DNA of 64,000 nucleotides from NCBI GenBank assembly GCA_038526915.1, contig JBCBGF010000004.1:252711-316710 (forward strand). Direction: 5' to 3'. Below the pieces are notes generated by a model. It made no database searches. It was not told the DNA's origin and saw only the letters and a program-made list of their open reading frames with translations. The translations under genes were made by a program, and so were the position numbers. Positions 54,192 to 61,982 of the stretch are shown here, in pieces (position 1 is the stretch's first letter; every line of letters begins with the position of its first letter). This DNA comes from JBCBGF01 sp038526915 (lineage in GTDB: Bacteria > Pseudomonadota > Alphaproteobacteria > Rhodobacterales > Rhodobacteraceae).

Positions 54192-54444
54192 GGGACCCGC
54201 CCCGCTGCAACGCCGCAGGCGGTCGCGCAATGATACCCAGAAGGGTGCGCCGCTCACCCACCGCGGTGATAAGTGCCTTTCGGGCCCGGTCTGCGCGAAG
54301 TTCGGCGACCGATATCTCGCGTTCAAGGCGCGCAATATCAAACTCCAGCCGTGAAAGCCTGCCCGCTGCGGCCTGGCTGGTCAGAACACCCGCGGTATGG
54401 GACAAATGCGGTCGCGCAGGGTGGAAAGGCTTCTGGCGATGCAT
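54181..54444 (-). CDS. Small coiled-coil protein in the gvp operon
   Basis: The 87-residue protein has a basic N-terminus and a helical coiled coil (LSRLEFDIARLEREISVAELRADRARKAL). It is translationally coupled to gvpN (TAATG) and overlaps gvpO, so it is surely expressed with them. No family is recognised. Possibly a gas vesicle accessory protein. Confidence 0.75.
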   Translation of the reverse strand: MHRQKPFHPARPHLSHTAGVLTSQAAAGRLSRLEFDIARLEREISVAELRADRARKALITAVGERRTLLGIIARPPAALQRGGSHGS

Positions 54445-55403
54445 TACGCTCCTGCGCCCCCAGATGGCCGCGACGCGAATACCACTTGATCAATCCGCGC
54501 TGTATCGACATCCGGTGCCCGCCCCAGCACCACGTCACGGACAATTTGCACAAGTGCGGCGTCGTCCGTGCGATCATTGGCAATGAAATCGGCCCAGATG
54601 CGCGCAATAATCAGCGAGGTGCGCATAGACGGCAATAGCCCTGGCGTGCCCAGCGGACGCAACCCTCGGACAATCGCCACAATGCGCTGCGCCACGGGCA
54701 GCGCAAGCCCGGTCGCGGCCTTCACGATCTCCCCTTCGGTCGCGGCGCTGTAGCCCGCCAGGTTGAACGTCACCAACCTGTCCAAAAGGGCATCGGGGGC
54801 TGAGTTGACCGCGACATAGTCAGCGGGATTTGACGTCAAAATCACCCGGAAACTGGGATGCGCCCGTATATAGGATCGCCCCGTGGGGCCACCGGACGAC
54901 ACCAACAAACCCTCCTCAAGGACCGACAAAAGGGCAACGTTCGCCTCGGGCGACGCGCGTGTGAATTCGTCATAGATGAGCGTATTGCCCCGTTCCATGG
55001 CGTCGGCCAGCGCTGCATCACGCCAGTCAATCGATGACTGGGTTTCCTTGCGGCGCACGCTTTGGATGTAGGTATCGACCACAACAGATTCGCGATGCCC
55101 AACCTGGCGTCCGACAAAATCCTCCAATGACAGGCCGTCATGCCCGGTCATCAGCGATACGGGGCGACCGATCGCTTTGGCGATACGCATGGCAAGCGCG
55201 GTTTTGCCGATCCCCGCGGGACCCGAAAAATGGATCGGGACACCAGCCTCCAGATACTGCCTGCCGCGGTCGACCAAATCACGCACTTCCGCCGTTTCAC
55301 AAAACGCACGGCCAGAGCGTGCGGTGGGGCCCGAGGCGTGATGAAGCGCAGCGTCGGATCGCGCGCCCGCGGCAGAGTGTTTGATGGGGCGCTGTTCGGT
55401 CAC
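54444..55403 (-). CDS. gvpN: GvpN, AAA+ (MoxR-like) ATPase of gas vesicles
   Basis: GvpN is a AAA+ ATPase that promotes gas vesicle growth. The 319 residues show Walker A GPAGIGKTALAM, the Walker B LIYDEFTRA, sensor 1 ILTSNPADY and the DALLDRLVTF arginine-finger region. It starts with GTG at 55403 behind an AAGGA ribosome-binding site 7 bases away. A 119-base gap separates it from pCL upstream and may hold a separate gvp promoter. Confidence 0.94.
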   Translation of the reverse strand: MTEQRPIKHSAAGARSDAALHHASGPTARSGRAFCETAEVRDLVDRGRQYLEAGVPIHFSGPAGIGKTALAMRIAKAIGRPVSLMTGHDGLSLEDFVGRQVGHRESVVVDTYIQSVRRKETQSSIDWRDAALADAMERGNTLIYDEFTRASPEANVALLSVLEEGLLVSSGGPTGRSYIRAHPSFRVILTSNPADYVAVNSAPDALLDRLVTFNLAGYSAATEGEIVKAATGLALPVAQRIVAIVRGLRPLGTPGLLPSMRTSLIIARIWADFIANDRTDDAALVQIVRDVVLGRAPDVDTARIDQVVFASRPSGGAGA

Positions 55404-55522
55404 TCAGTCGTCCTTGGTGTGTTTTGCTAGACCCGTGCTCTCACGATTCCGGTTGCCAGCGGGTTAACCTTGACTCTGCAATCACCCCGCCCGCTCAATT
55501 TAGGCGTTGGGGCGTGATCGCG

Positions 55523-56803
55523 TCAGGGCGCTGTCGACCAATCCGTAATCTTGCCCATTGAATTGCGCGGCAATTCAGCGCCAAGGGTGAAGCTCACCGG
55601 GCGCGCGGGTGCCGCGAGCTGCCCGCGCAGCCACGCCGACAGTTCCGCGACAAAAGCCGCCTCGTCTAGCAATTCAATTTCAGTTTGGGGCACGATGAAT
55701 GCCTTCAAGCGGCCACTCTCTTCGCGGATCGCCGCCGCCTCGACCAGTGGCGACGCGAGCACTGTGGTGCGCACATGGTCAAGCGAGACGTTCACACCGG
55801 CAATCTGGATGGCATGATCCTTGCGGCCCGCCAATCGGAACGCGCGCTCATCCATCCAGACAAGCTCGTCTTGCAAGACAAGGGGCGCGTGGCGACGCGG
55901 AAACCGAATGGTGTCCCCGTCCCGCTCAAGATGCGGCATGAGGGCAAAAGGGTCTCCGGCTTGTTTGCGCCAGCCCAGTCCAGCTGTCTCAGTGGACCCA
56001 AAGATCTCGGTCAAAGATGTCAGGCCACTGTCGTCAAGCATCTCCCAAAGTTGGGCCGGCATCGGTGCGCCAGAGCTCAGACCCCGCGCCCCGGGCGGTA
56101 AGACGATCTGGTGATCCACCAGGGCCTGCCACATGGACGGCGTTGCGACGATCACGTCATCCGGTTGTAGGCGCCGTTCCAGCACCGTCGCCGGCCACCG
56201 TGCGGCATTGATGACATCGCAGCCCGTGCGCGAGCCAAGCAGCACGGACCAGAGAAACCCGTACATATGGTGCGCAGGCACCAGGGACACGATCCGGTGG
56301 GGGGGCGGATCGCAAACAACTGGCGCCGTCGCAGTGACTTCCTCGGCCAGAGCCCGCAACAGGTGCGTGCAGGCTTTTGGTTGTCCAACGGATCCAGACG
56401 TCATGAACACGATCTTCGCCTCGCCGCCTACAGCGCTGAAGTGATGACCGATGAGATCGGCCCACTCCGCCAGTGTCTCCGCATGCATGAGGTAATCGTC
56501 GACACCGCTGGTCCCGAGGTCGAAAAAGCGCGAGACGGCCGATGCCGCGGACATTCGATCCAGGCTGTCGAGGTCTAAGCCCCTTTCACCAATCCTCGTA
56601 TCGGCAAGCATCGACGCAGACCCACTGCGATAAAGCGCATGTGTCAAAACCGTGCGTTCTACGCCGCCTTCGGACAGGCTGGCATGGATCAGATCCCGTA
56701 AGCAGGCGAGAACACCGTCGCGGCAGACCGCGCGCTGTTGGTCGGATACGGTCTCAACGTCTGTCTGATCCGTGCCCGATATGCTTATCGCTTCATGCAA
56801 CAT
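55523..56803 (-). CDS. pcl: p-Coumarate:CoA ligase for PYP chromophore
   Basis: The 426-residue acyl-adenylating enzyme activates p-coumarate to p-coumaroyl-CoA. AMP-binding motifs are present in modified form: P-loop FMTSGSVGQPKA, the HHMYGFLWSVLLGS segment, EIFGSTETAGLGWR, the DxR loop FRLAGRKDHAIQIAGVNVS and the catalytic lysine in RNSMGKITDW. It is shorter than plant 4CL (about 550) but near Rhodobacter pCL. Its position directly downstream of pyp decides the substrate. The ATG overlaps the upstream gene by 11 bases. Confidence 0.85.
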   Translation of the reverse strand: MLHEAISISGTDQTDVETVSDQQRAVCRDGVLACLRDLIHASLSEGGVERTVLTHALYRSGSASMLADTRIGERGLDLDSLDRMSAASAVSRFFDLGTSGVDDYLMHAETLAEWADLIGHHFSAVGGEAKIVFMTSGSVGQPKACTHLLRALAEEVTATAPVVCDPPPHRIVSLVPAHHMYGFLWSVLLGSRTGCDVINAARWPATVLERRLQPDDVIVATPSMWQALVDHQIVLPPGARGLSSGAPMPAQLWEMLDDSGLTSLTEIFGSTETAGLGWRKQAGDPFALMPHLERDGDTIRFPRRHAPLVLQDELVWMDERAFRLAGRKDHAIQIAGVNVSLDHVRTTVLASPLVEAAAIREESGRLKAFIVPQTEIELLDEAAFVAELSAWLRGQLAAPARPVSFTLGAELPRNSMGKITDWSTAP

Positions 56804-57290
56804 CCAACTCGGCCATGATCTCACCGACAAGCCCTTGATAATGCTGACGCGCCGCTGCGATCTTTGCCTTCAAGTGCGCTGCGGTCGCCGCAAGCTCCGC
56901 CGCCGGCTGTCCGATGGTCTCCATCGCTGACCCGACCATGACGTCCTGCGCGGCGTCATAGGATTCAATCAGGTCCAGGGCGTGCTCCAACGACGGGCAC
57001 TGCCACGCTTCGACGGTGTCCTTTGTGTCTTCCGACTGATGGAACAGCCGGATGGCAACCGCGAAGTCTTTCTCAGCCGTTCGGTAGATGTTGATTTCGT
57101 ACCAATACGGCAGCTCGGGCGTATAGCTCATGGCCATCGCCAGCTCGGAGCCCGAAAACCGCAGGGGCCGGGCCCCCGACCGGGCAATCCGAAACTCTCG
57201 GCTCGTCCCTATGGCAGGACCAAGTGCCGTGCCTTCGGCCATCATGGGCGGCATCGCTTCGGCCGCCTGATCTTCCATCGCGTATGACAT
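56793..57290 (-). CDS. Unknown protein of the pyp operon (165 aa)
   Basis: No known family is recognised. Residues about 35-110 look like a compact alpha-beta domain (RFSGSELAMAMSYTPELPYWYEINIYR, DFAVAIRLFHQS, then SLEHALDLIESYD); about 115-165 is a coiled coil (ELAATAAHLKAKIAAARQHYQ). An AGGAAAG ribosome-binding site precedes the ATG. It sits between the 174-aa unknown and pCL with tight spacing, so it is cotranscribed with pyp. It could act in PYP signalling or maturation. Confidence 0.75.
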   Translation of the reverse strand: MSYAMEDQAAEAMPPMMAEGTALGPAIGTSREFRIARSGARPLRFSGSELAMAMSYTPELPYWYEINIYRTAEKDFAVAIRLFHQSEDTKDTVEAWQCPSLEHALDLIESYDAAQDVMVGSAMETIGQPAAELAATAAHLKAKIAAARQHYQGLVGEIMAELDVA

Positions 57291-57302
57291 GGATATGCTT
57301 TC

Positions 57303-57827
57303 CTATGCTGCGTGTTTCAGAAAGGGCTGGATGGCCCGAAAGAGATCCTCACCAAGCCGCATGAACGCAGACAGGGGCGCTGCGCGCGTATCCGGCCCCA
57401 CCGGGTTTAGCCAACACCGCGCCGGCCCCGTCTCGTCCAGCAGGCAAAGGATGTCGGCCGCGGTCGATACGGCGCGGGCCTGAAAGATGGGTCGCCCTGG
57501 AACACCGGCCGGTGGAATGGCTGCCACATGCGCAACACAGGCGCCGTCACTCAGGCCGTAGACCGCAAGGCAAACCTCCCCTGCCCCCTCCCGCGCCGAA
57601 GTGCCGTTTCCGGAGACATCGACCAAGAGCCGAAGCACCTCAAACCCGACAACGATCATCGGACGATGGCCATCTCGGCGCAGCGTATAGCGTCGTGCGC
57701 CGGCCTGCGGGAGCTGGATTGCCGGCCCGCCGGGACGCGGTGCGGCACGACGGAAGCGCCCGGCAATCGCGCGCAACTCATCCGAGATCGACACCTCGTA
57801 GTTTGCAGGCAGGTCCAAAGCTTCCAT
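57303..57827 (-). CDS. Unknown protein of the pyp operon (174 aa)
   Basis: No family is recognised. The sequence is soluble, with a beta-rich centre (YTLRRDGHRPMIVVGFEVLRLLVDVSG, EVCLAVYGLSDGACVAHVA) and a helical end (LMRLGEDLF-like). A start at ATG 57827, 11 bases after the pyp stop, gives 174 residues; the longer frame beginning upstream overlaps pyp and is rejected. Candidate PYP partner or maturation factor. Confidence 0.7.
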   Translation of the reverse strand: MEALDLPANYEVSISDELRAIAGRFRRAAPRPGGPAIQLPQAGARRYTLRRDGHRPMIVVGFEVLRLLVDVSGNGTSAREGAGEVCLAVYGLSDGACVAHVAAIPPAGVPGRPIFQARAVSTAADILCLLDETGPARCWLNPVGPDTRAAPLSAFMRLGEDLFRAIQPFLKHAA

Positions 57828-57838
57828 CGCAGACGTGG

Positions 57839-58213
57839 TTAGACCCGCTTGACGAACATCCAGCAATGCTGGCCATCCGGCTGGGACTTGAGGTGGATTT
57901 TCACGCCGACCTGAGCGCCCTTGTAGGCAAACTTGTAGTCGAACATCACGTTGATCTGGCCGGTTCGGTGAAAGTTCAAGAACTCCCCATGGAACCGTTT
58001 GCCTTTGGCGCACGGGGCGACGTCGTTGAAGAAGTCCTTTCCCAACATCTCTTCAGGCGTGCGGTTTGCGATCAAACCTTCTGCCTTGTTGTACTTTACG
58101 ATCTTGCCATTGCGATCCAGCATGACCGCGCCGAATGGCAGGTACTCCGCGCGCTGCGGTTCGCGGGCCAGAATGTTATCCAGGTCCTGGCTGCCGAAGG
58201 GGATGATTTCCAT
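57839..58213 (-). CDS. pyp: Photoactive yellow protein
   Basis: PYP is a small cytosolic PAS-type blue-light sensor whose p-coumaroyl thioester isomerises on light. The 124 residues match Rhodobacter capsulatus PYP very closely from memory (EIIPFGSQDLDNILAREPQR, GKDFFNDVAPCAKGKRF, MFDYKFAYKG, CWMFVKRV). Key residues: Tyr41, Glu45, Arg51 and the chromophore Cys68, one lower than in Halorhodospira. The residue matching Thr50 is Ala49 and that matching Met100 is Gly99. A good AAGGA site precedes the ATG. It is the second gene of the leftward operon. Confidence 0.97.
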   Translation of the reverse strand: MEIIPFGSQDLDNILAREPQRAEYLPFGAVMLDRNGKIVKYNKAEGLIANRTPEEMLGKDFFNDVAPCAKGKRFHGEFLNFHRTGQINVMFDYKFAYKGAQVGVKIHLKSQPDGQHCWMFVKRV

Positions 58214-58241
58214 CGTCGTATCCTTGTCTGAGACTTCTTGA

Positions 58242-58667
58242 TTAGTCTTTCATTACAACGCCTTCCTCGTTTTCGAGGAATGAATCGTTGAACGTCAATG
58301 ACATGTCGTGGATGCGTCGGATGAGGTGCCCATCATAGTCCGACAGTAGCTTTTCGCGACCCTCGCTGGTCGCCCATTTGTAGTCGACCTTGCCAAGGCT
58401 CACGATGCATTGCGGGATCGTTTCGAACCTTTGCTTCAAGGAATATTTCGCATTGTCGATCTCGATCCCGGTCGCTTCCTCGAACTCCGACAAGGCGACG
58501 AGGCTCTCAACCTCTGCCTCGGCTTCGATCTTGGCCGTGTTCGAGATGATCTCCGACGCGGCCATCAACACCCATTCGGGATGGTCACCGCGGACCACCA
58601 GACCAAGCGTGTCGTGGCGGAATTCAAACCGGCCATCGACCTCTTTCAATTGACCAATTTCGTCCAT
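58242..58667 (-). CDS. Unknown protein leading the pyp operon (141 aa)
   Basis: The first gene of the leftward operon, 28 bases before pyp, has a strong GGAAGGAG ribosome-binding site. Residues 1-35 look beta-rich (GQLKEVDGRFEFRHDTLGLVV), followed by two long helices (EWVLMAASEIISNTAKIEAEA and EATGIEIDNAKYSLKQRFETI) and a helical C-terminus. No family is recognised. Its coupling with pyp makes it a prime candidate for an interaction partner. Confidence 0.75.
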   Translation of the reverse strand: MDEIGQLKEVDGRFEFRHDTLGLVVRGDHPEWVLMAASEIISNTAKIEAEAEVESLVALSEFEEATGIEIDNAKYSLKQRFETIPQCIVSLGKVDYKWATSEGREKLLSDYDGHLIRRIHDMSLTFNDSFLENEEGVVMKD

Positions 58668-58817
58668 TCGCTGAATGCTCCTTCCGGTGGCATTGGCACT
58701 TCCTCAGTCCGCAGGGGCGAACGCCGCCCTCATAAACGGGTGGGCCTAAACGAATGGTTGAAGCTGCAACGGATTGTGAGAATATTTCTGGGTGAAGTGG
58801 TAAAGGGTGAGGGTGGT

Positions 58818-58982
58818 ATGCGTTTCAATGCCAGGCAGTCAGTTGAATTGCGTGTTCAGGAAAACGGGGCCGATGTTCTGGTCTACGCGTTTCGGGAAAT
58901 TGGTGAAGCCGCCGATATGTTCGAATTCCTGCGCGAGTTTTTCCCCGGTGCACGCTTTGTGATCCAGCCACTTCGCCACTGA
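58818..58982 (+). CDS. Small unknown protein divergent from pyp operon
   Basis: The 54-residue product (MRFNARQSVELRVQENGADV, then REIGEAADMFEFLREFFPG) looks like a genuine small alpha-beta protein. GAGGG lies 4 bases upstream of the ATG. The reading frame extends further upstream but that part is antisense to the 141-aa gene. It is the first of three + strand genes; function unknown. Confidence 0.55.
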   Translation: MRFNARQSVELRVQENGADVLVYAFREIGEAADMFEFLREFFPGARFVIQPLRH

Positions 58983-59027
58983 CACCATTCACGTATCACT
59001 AACGGCGCCGGTGCTATTGCGGTGCCG

Positions 59028-59480
59028 ATGAGCGATCTGTTGAACACTTCACCGATGCATTCGGGTGCCGACGGGCCACTTGCCGGCCCGTGGGAAAGTG
59101 TTGTTTGCCCCAGGCGCAAGGGGCCGCCGCTGCGGTTCAAGGGTGTGTGCTTGTGCCAGCACAGCTCAGGTGTGGCGCCGGACGGCTTCACCATCACACT
59201 CTGGCGCCGCAAAACACCCGGCTTCGTCGCCGCTGTGACCGGGCCGGACGGCGCTGATGCCCGTTCGGACAAAACGCTGTCTGCCGTGATGCTTTGGCTC
59301 GAGGATCAGTGCCGCCAAGCGGCCGCCGGTGACCCGCACCAGACCGTCGACCCCTTTCTTCCAATCTCACCCCGCTCTGCCGCACAGCGTCAGGAGCTTC
59401 GCCAGTTGGCAGGCGCCGCCCTGGATGACTGGGACCGCCTCGATCACCAACAGGCAGAACAGGAGGCTCGCGAGCCATGA
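59028..59480 (+). CDS. Unknown protein near pyp/gvp locus (150 aa)
   Basis: The 150-residue soluble protein contains a beta pattern (PPLRFKGVCLCQHSSG, FTITLWRRKTPGFVAAVTG) and a helical C-terminal half rich in Gln and Asp. No family is recognised. The ATG at 59028 is preferred over a GTG two codons upstream. It overlaps the next gene by 4 bases (ATGA), so the two form a unit. Confidence 0.68.
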   Translation: MSDLLNTSPMHSGADGPLAGPWESVVCPRRKGPPLRFKGVCLCQHSSGVAPDGFTITLWRRKTPGFVAAVTGPDGADARSDKTLSAVMLWLEDQCRQAAAGDPHQTVDPFLPISPRSAAQRQELRQLAGAALDDWDRLDHQQAEQEAREP

Positions 59481-60088
59481 CCAAAACCTATCGCGACGAC
59501 GCCCTGGCAGCACGCCGCGCTGCCCGCGCACGCCTAAAGGAATTTCGGGCCGAGCGTTTGGCGAAACGCGGCGTCAGGTCCGCGCCCGCGGCGGCCCCTG
59601 CCACCGAAGACCCATCGCCAAGTCCCTTCACGGTCGATCCTGACCTTCTCTACGGCACCCCCGCGCCACCAGATGCGTCAGAGGCGATGTCGGAAACACA
59701 GACCGAGGCCGCGGATGCCGCGCTGGATGCTGGTAAAGAAGACAGCACCCCCCAAGATCGCGTGGATGACCTCACGGCCTCGGGTGAGGACCCAAACACG
59801 CCGCCTTTGCCAGATGCCGCTGACCTCCCCAAGCCGGACACCAATGGTTCCACCGATGCAATCCAACACCAAGCCGCAGATCTTGCGTCCCTGCCATGTG
59901 CCGGCGACGGTATGGTCTTGTTGTTCAATCAGTGCGGCATCCATTCCCTTGCCGATCTGGCAACGGCCGACGCGGCCGACTTGTCGCAACGCCTTGGTGT
60001 CATCGGCCAAATCCTCGACCTGTCCCCATGGATCGAATACGCGCGGGAACACAGGGGAGCACAGGCCACGCAGGTTGAGACCCTGTGA
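59477..60088 (+). CDS. Unknown protein with HhH-like C-terminal domain
   Basis: The 203 residues have a basic helical N-terminus (DALAARRAARARLKEFRAERL), an acidic disordered middle (about 35-140) and a C-terminal segment (about 140-195: GDGMVLLFNQCGIHSLADLATADAADL) reminiscent of helix-hairpin-helix repeats. Function unknown. Coupled to the 150-aa gene by ATGA. Confidence 0.68.
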   Translation: MTKTYRDDALAARRAARARLKEFRAERLAKRGVRSAPAAAPATEDPSPSPFTVDPDLLYGTPAPPDASEAMSETQTEAADAALDAGKEDSTPQDRVDDLTASGEDPNTPPLPDAADLPKPDTNGSTDAIQHQAADLASLPCAGDGMVLLFNQCGIHSLADLATADAADLSQRLGVIGQILDLSPWIEYAREHRGAQATQVETL

Positions 60089-60126
60089 AACACGCGGCCG
60101 AGCAAGTTGCCGCTGCTTTTGAGGTT

Positions 60127-60203
<77 letters not shown>

Positions 60204-60269
60204 ACAGTGACCGTCTTTGTGGTCGGGTGGATCATCTACTCCCGCGACCGGCGGGGTTCAATGGGAAAG

Positions 60270-60614
60270 TCACAGTTTTGCGAAAGAATCTCTGGTCTGC
60301 AAAACCACCGGCTCGCCATGGGGCGTCTGACGATAGGCCTGGGCCCAGGCCGCCTTCCTGGCTTTGAGATCTTCCGCCGGAACCGGCACCAAATGCTCCA
60401 ACGCCTCTAACGCAGCAAGATAGTACGTCGTATCGGTGTCTGGCGCTCCGCCCGCCTCGGCCCGGCGTAACGCAGCCCCAAGGGCATCGGCCCACTCAGT
60501 CGGTGTGATATGCCCTTCGCGCACCAAGGCATGCGCCGACGCCAGAACCTGCGCATGCCAAGGCTCTGAAAAGACGTCTTCTTTAGGGGCCAGCGGATCG
60601 TCAGGCAGGGGCAA
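60270..60614 (-). CDS. Nitrile hydratase accessory protein
   Basis: The 114 residues (DDPLAPKEDVFSEPWHAQVL, ITPTEWADALGAALRRAEA, TYYLAALEALEHLVPVP) match the nitrile hydratase activator family that helps load the metal on the alpha subunit and also resembles the N-terminal half of the beta subunit. The likely start is TTG 60614, overlapping the beta subunit gene by 14 bases. It ends the three-gene operon. Confidence 0.85.
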   Translation of the reverse strand: MPLPDDPLAPKEDVFSEPWHAQVLASAHALVREGHITPTEWADALGAALRRAEAGGAPDTDTTYYLAALEALEHLVPVPAEDLKARKAAWAQAYRQTPHGEPVVLQTRDSFAKL

Positions 60615-61251
60615 GATACGGCTCCCACAGATCGAGGCAGACTGTGTCTTGCGCGTCAGCCTCTGCACCCCAAAGCGTGCGGGCCGCGAATTCCACGGTG
60701 TAGAGGTGTTCGACCACATGTCGTCCCTCGGCGCCTGCATCCGCAAACAAATGGCCACCGTGCCACGCAGCGATGCGGCCCGTCGCGCCGCGGGCATAGG
60801 CGGGCAAACGGGTGTGGCCGGGCACCGCCGATGCTTGCGTTATGACCGTATCACCGACAGCAAAGCCTGGCGGCGTCTCCAACGGCCGGGCGAAACTTGT
60901 ATTGTTGGTGCGCAAACGCTCCAACAGCGTGTCCATCGACGCCGGGTTGGCGGGCGGCGCGGGTTGAGCCGCGCGGCCTGACAGCGCCTCTTCCAGCGTG
61001 AACATCCCCCGATCGACCCGGTGCGCGATCTCGTTCAGGTTCCACTTCACGAAATAGGGCACCGACATATACGTTTCGGGATCCATATTCTCGATCCCGT
61101 GCCGCCACCAATCGATGGTCCCACCGGGGATCGGCACGTTCTTTGACAGCGCCCATTGCCGGGCCTCCCACTCTTCGCGAAACGGCGGGGCCGTCACGTC
61201 GATGGGGCCAAACCCATCCTTGCCGCCCAGATCGTGCGGGCCATCCATCAC
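60601..61251 (-). CDS. nthB: Nitrile hydratase subunit beta
   Basis: The 216 residues begin with the family signature MDGPHDLGGKDGFGP and end with the beta-barrel domain (RLPAYARGATGRIAAWHGGHLFADA, YTVEFAARTLWG). With the alpha subunit it forms the metalloenzyme that hydrates nitriles to amides. The ATG overlaps the alpha subunit stop (ATGA). Confidence 0.94.
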   Translation of the reverse strand: MMDGPHDLGGKDGFGPIDVTAPPFREEWEARQWALSKNVPIPGGTIDWWRHGIENMDPETYMSVPYFVKWNLNEIAHRVDRGMFTLEEALSGRAAQPAPPANPASMDTLLERLRTNNTSFARPLETPPGFAVGDTVITQASAVPGHTRLPAYARGATGRIAAWHGGHLFADAGAEGRHVVEHLYTVEFAARTLWGAEADAQDTVCLDLWEPYLAPA

Positions 61252-61889
61252 GCGGCCTCTAGCGTTAGGTCACGCTGGGTGCCGATCATCGAATCCCGTG
61301 TGACGATCGCGGCCAGCGCCGCTTCACTCCAACCCTCGGTCCCCTCGGGGCGCTGCGGCACCACCAGATATCGCAGCTCAGCCGTTGAATCCCAGACGCG
61401 GACACCCACACCTTCGGGCAGCCTGACCCCGAACTCGTCCAGAACGCCGCGCGGGTCTTTGACGGCCCGCGCGCGATAGGCGGCCGAGCGATACCAAAGC
61501 GGCGACATGCCCAGAACCGCGAAAGGATAGCAAGAGCATAGCGTGCAAACGACAAGGTTGTGGGTGGTCGCGGTGTTCGCCACGGCTTTCAAATGCTCGG
61601 TCGCATGGCCTTCATATCCGAACTCTTTGACCGCCTGCCCCGCATCTTCGAACAGCCGATCATGGAACGCAGGATCCACCCACGCTCGCGCGATCACCTG
61701 CGCGCCACGCTTGGGCCCGATCCGCTCTGCATACATCTCAACCCAAGTGTCGATGGTTTCGCGCGCAACCAGGCCGCGTTCAACCGCGAGGTCCTCCAAG
61801 GCCTTAATCCGCAAGGCGGGGTCCGAGGGCTTGTGGGCATGCAAATGGCGGTGGATGTCACCGATCTTCTTTGCGTCATAGCTGGCCAT
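61248..61889 (-). CDS. nthA: Nitrile hydratase subunit alpha (cobalt type)
   Basis: The 213 residues carry the metal-binding motif CTLCSC in NLVVCTLCSCYPF; threonine in second position indicates the cobalt rather than the iron (CSLCSC) class. Two of the cysteines are normally oxidised. The closing YLVVPQRPEGTEGW motif is typical. The ATG at 61889 is selected; the longer frame upstream is antisense to the next gene. Confidence 0.94.
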   Translation of the reverse strand: MASYDAKKIGDIHRHLHAHKPSDPALRIKALEDLAVERGLVARETIDTWVEMYAERIGPKRGAQVIARAWVDPAFHDRLFEDAGQAVKEFGYEGHATEHLKAVANTATTHNLVVCTLCSCYPFAVLGMSPLWYRSAAYRARAVKDPRGVLDEFGVRLPEGVGVRVWDSTAELRYLVVPQRPEGTEGWSEAALAAIVTRDSMIGTQRDLTLEAA

Positions 61890-61982
61890 GGGCGGCGCCT
61901 CCCCTGGTTCCAAGCGTAGCGAGAAACCGCCGCTGCGCAAGGGAAGCGGCGGGGCTTGAGCAATCCCGCCGAATGGGGCCAG

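Noticed and set aside
58410..58982. 190-codon gene on the plus strand upstream of the 150-aa gene
   Set aside because: Most of it is antisense to the 141-aa pyp-operon gene; only the last 54 codons, after a fair ribosome-binding site, are kept as a gene.
61248..61889. Iron-type nitrile hydratase
   Set aside because: The motif is CTLCSC, the cobalt pattern, rather than CSLCSC.
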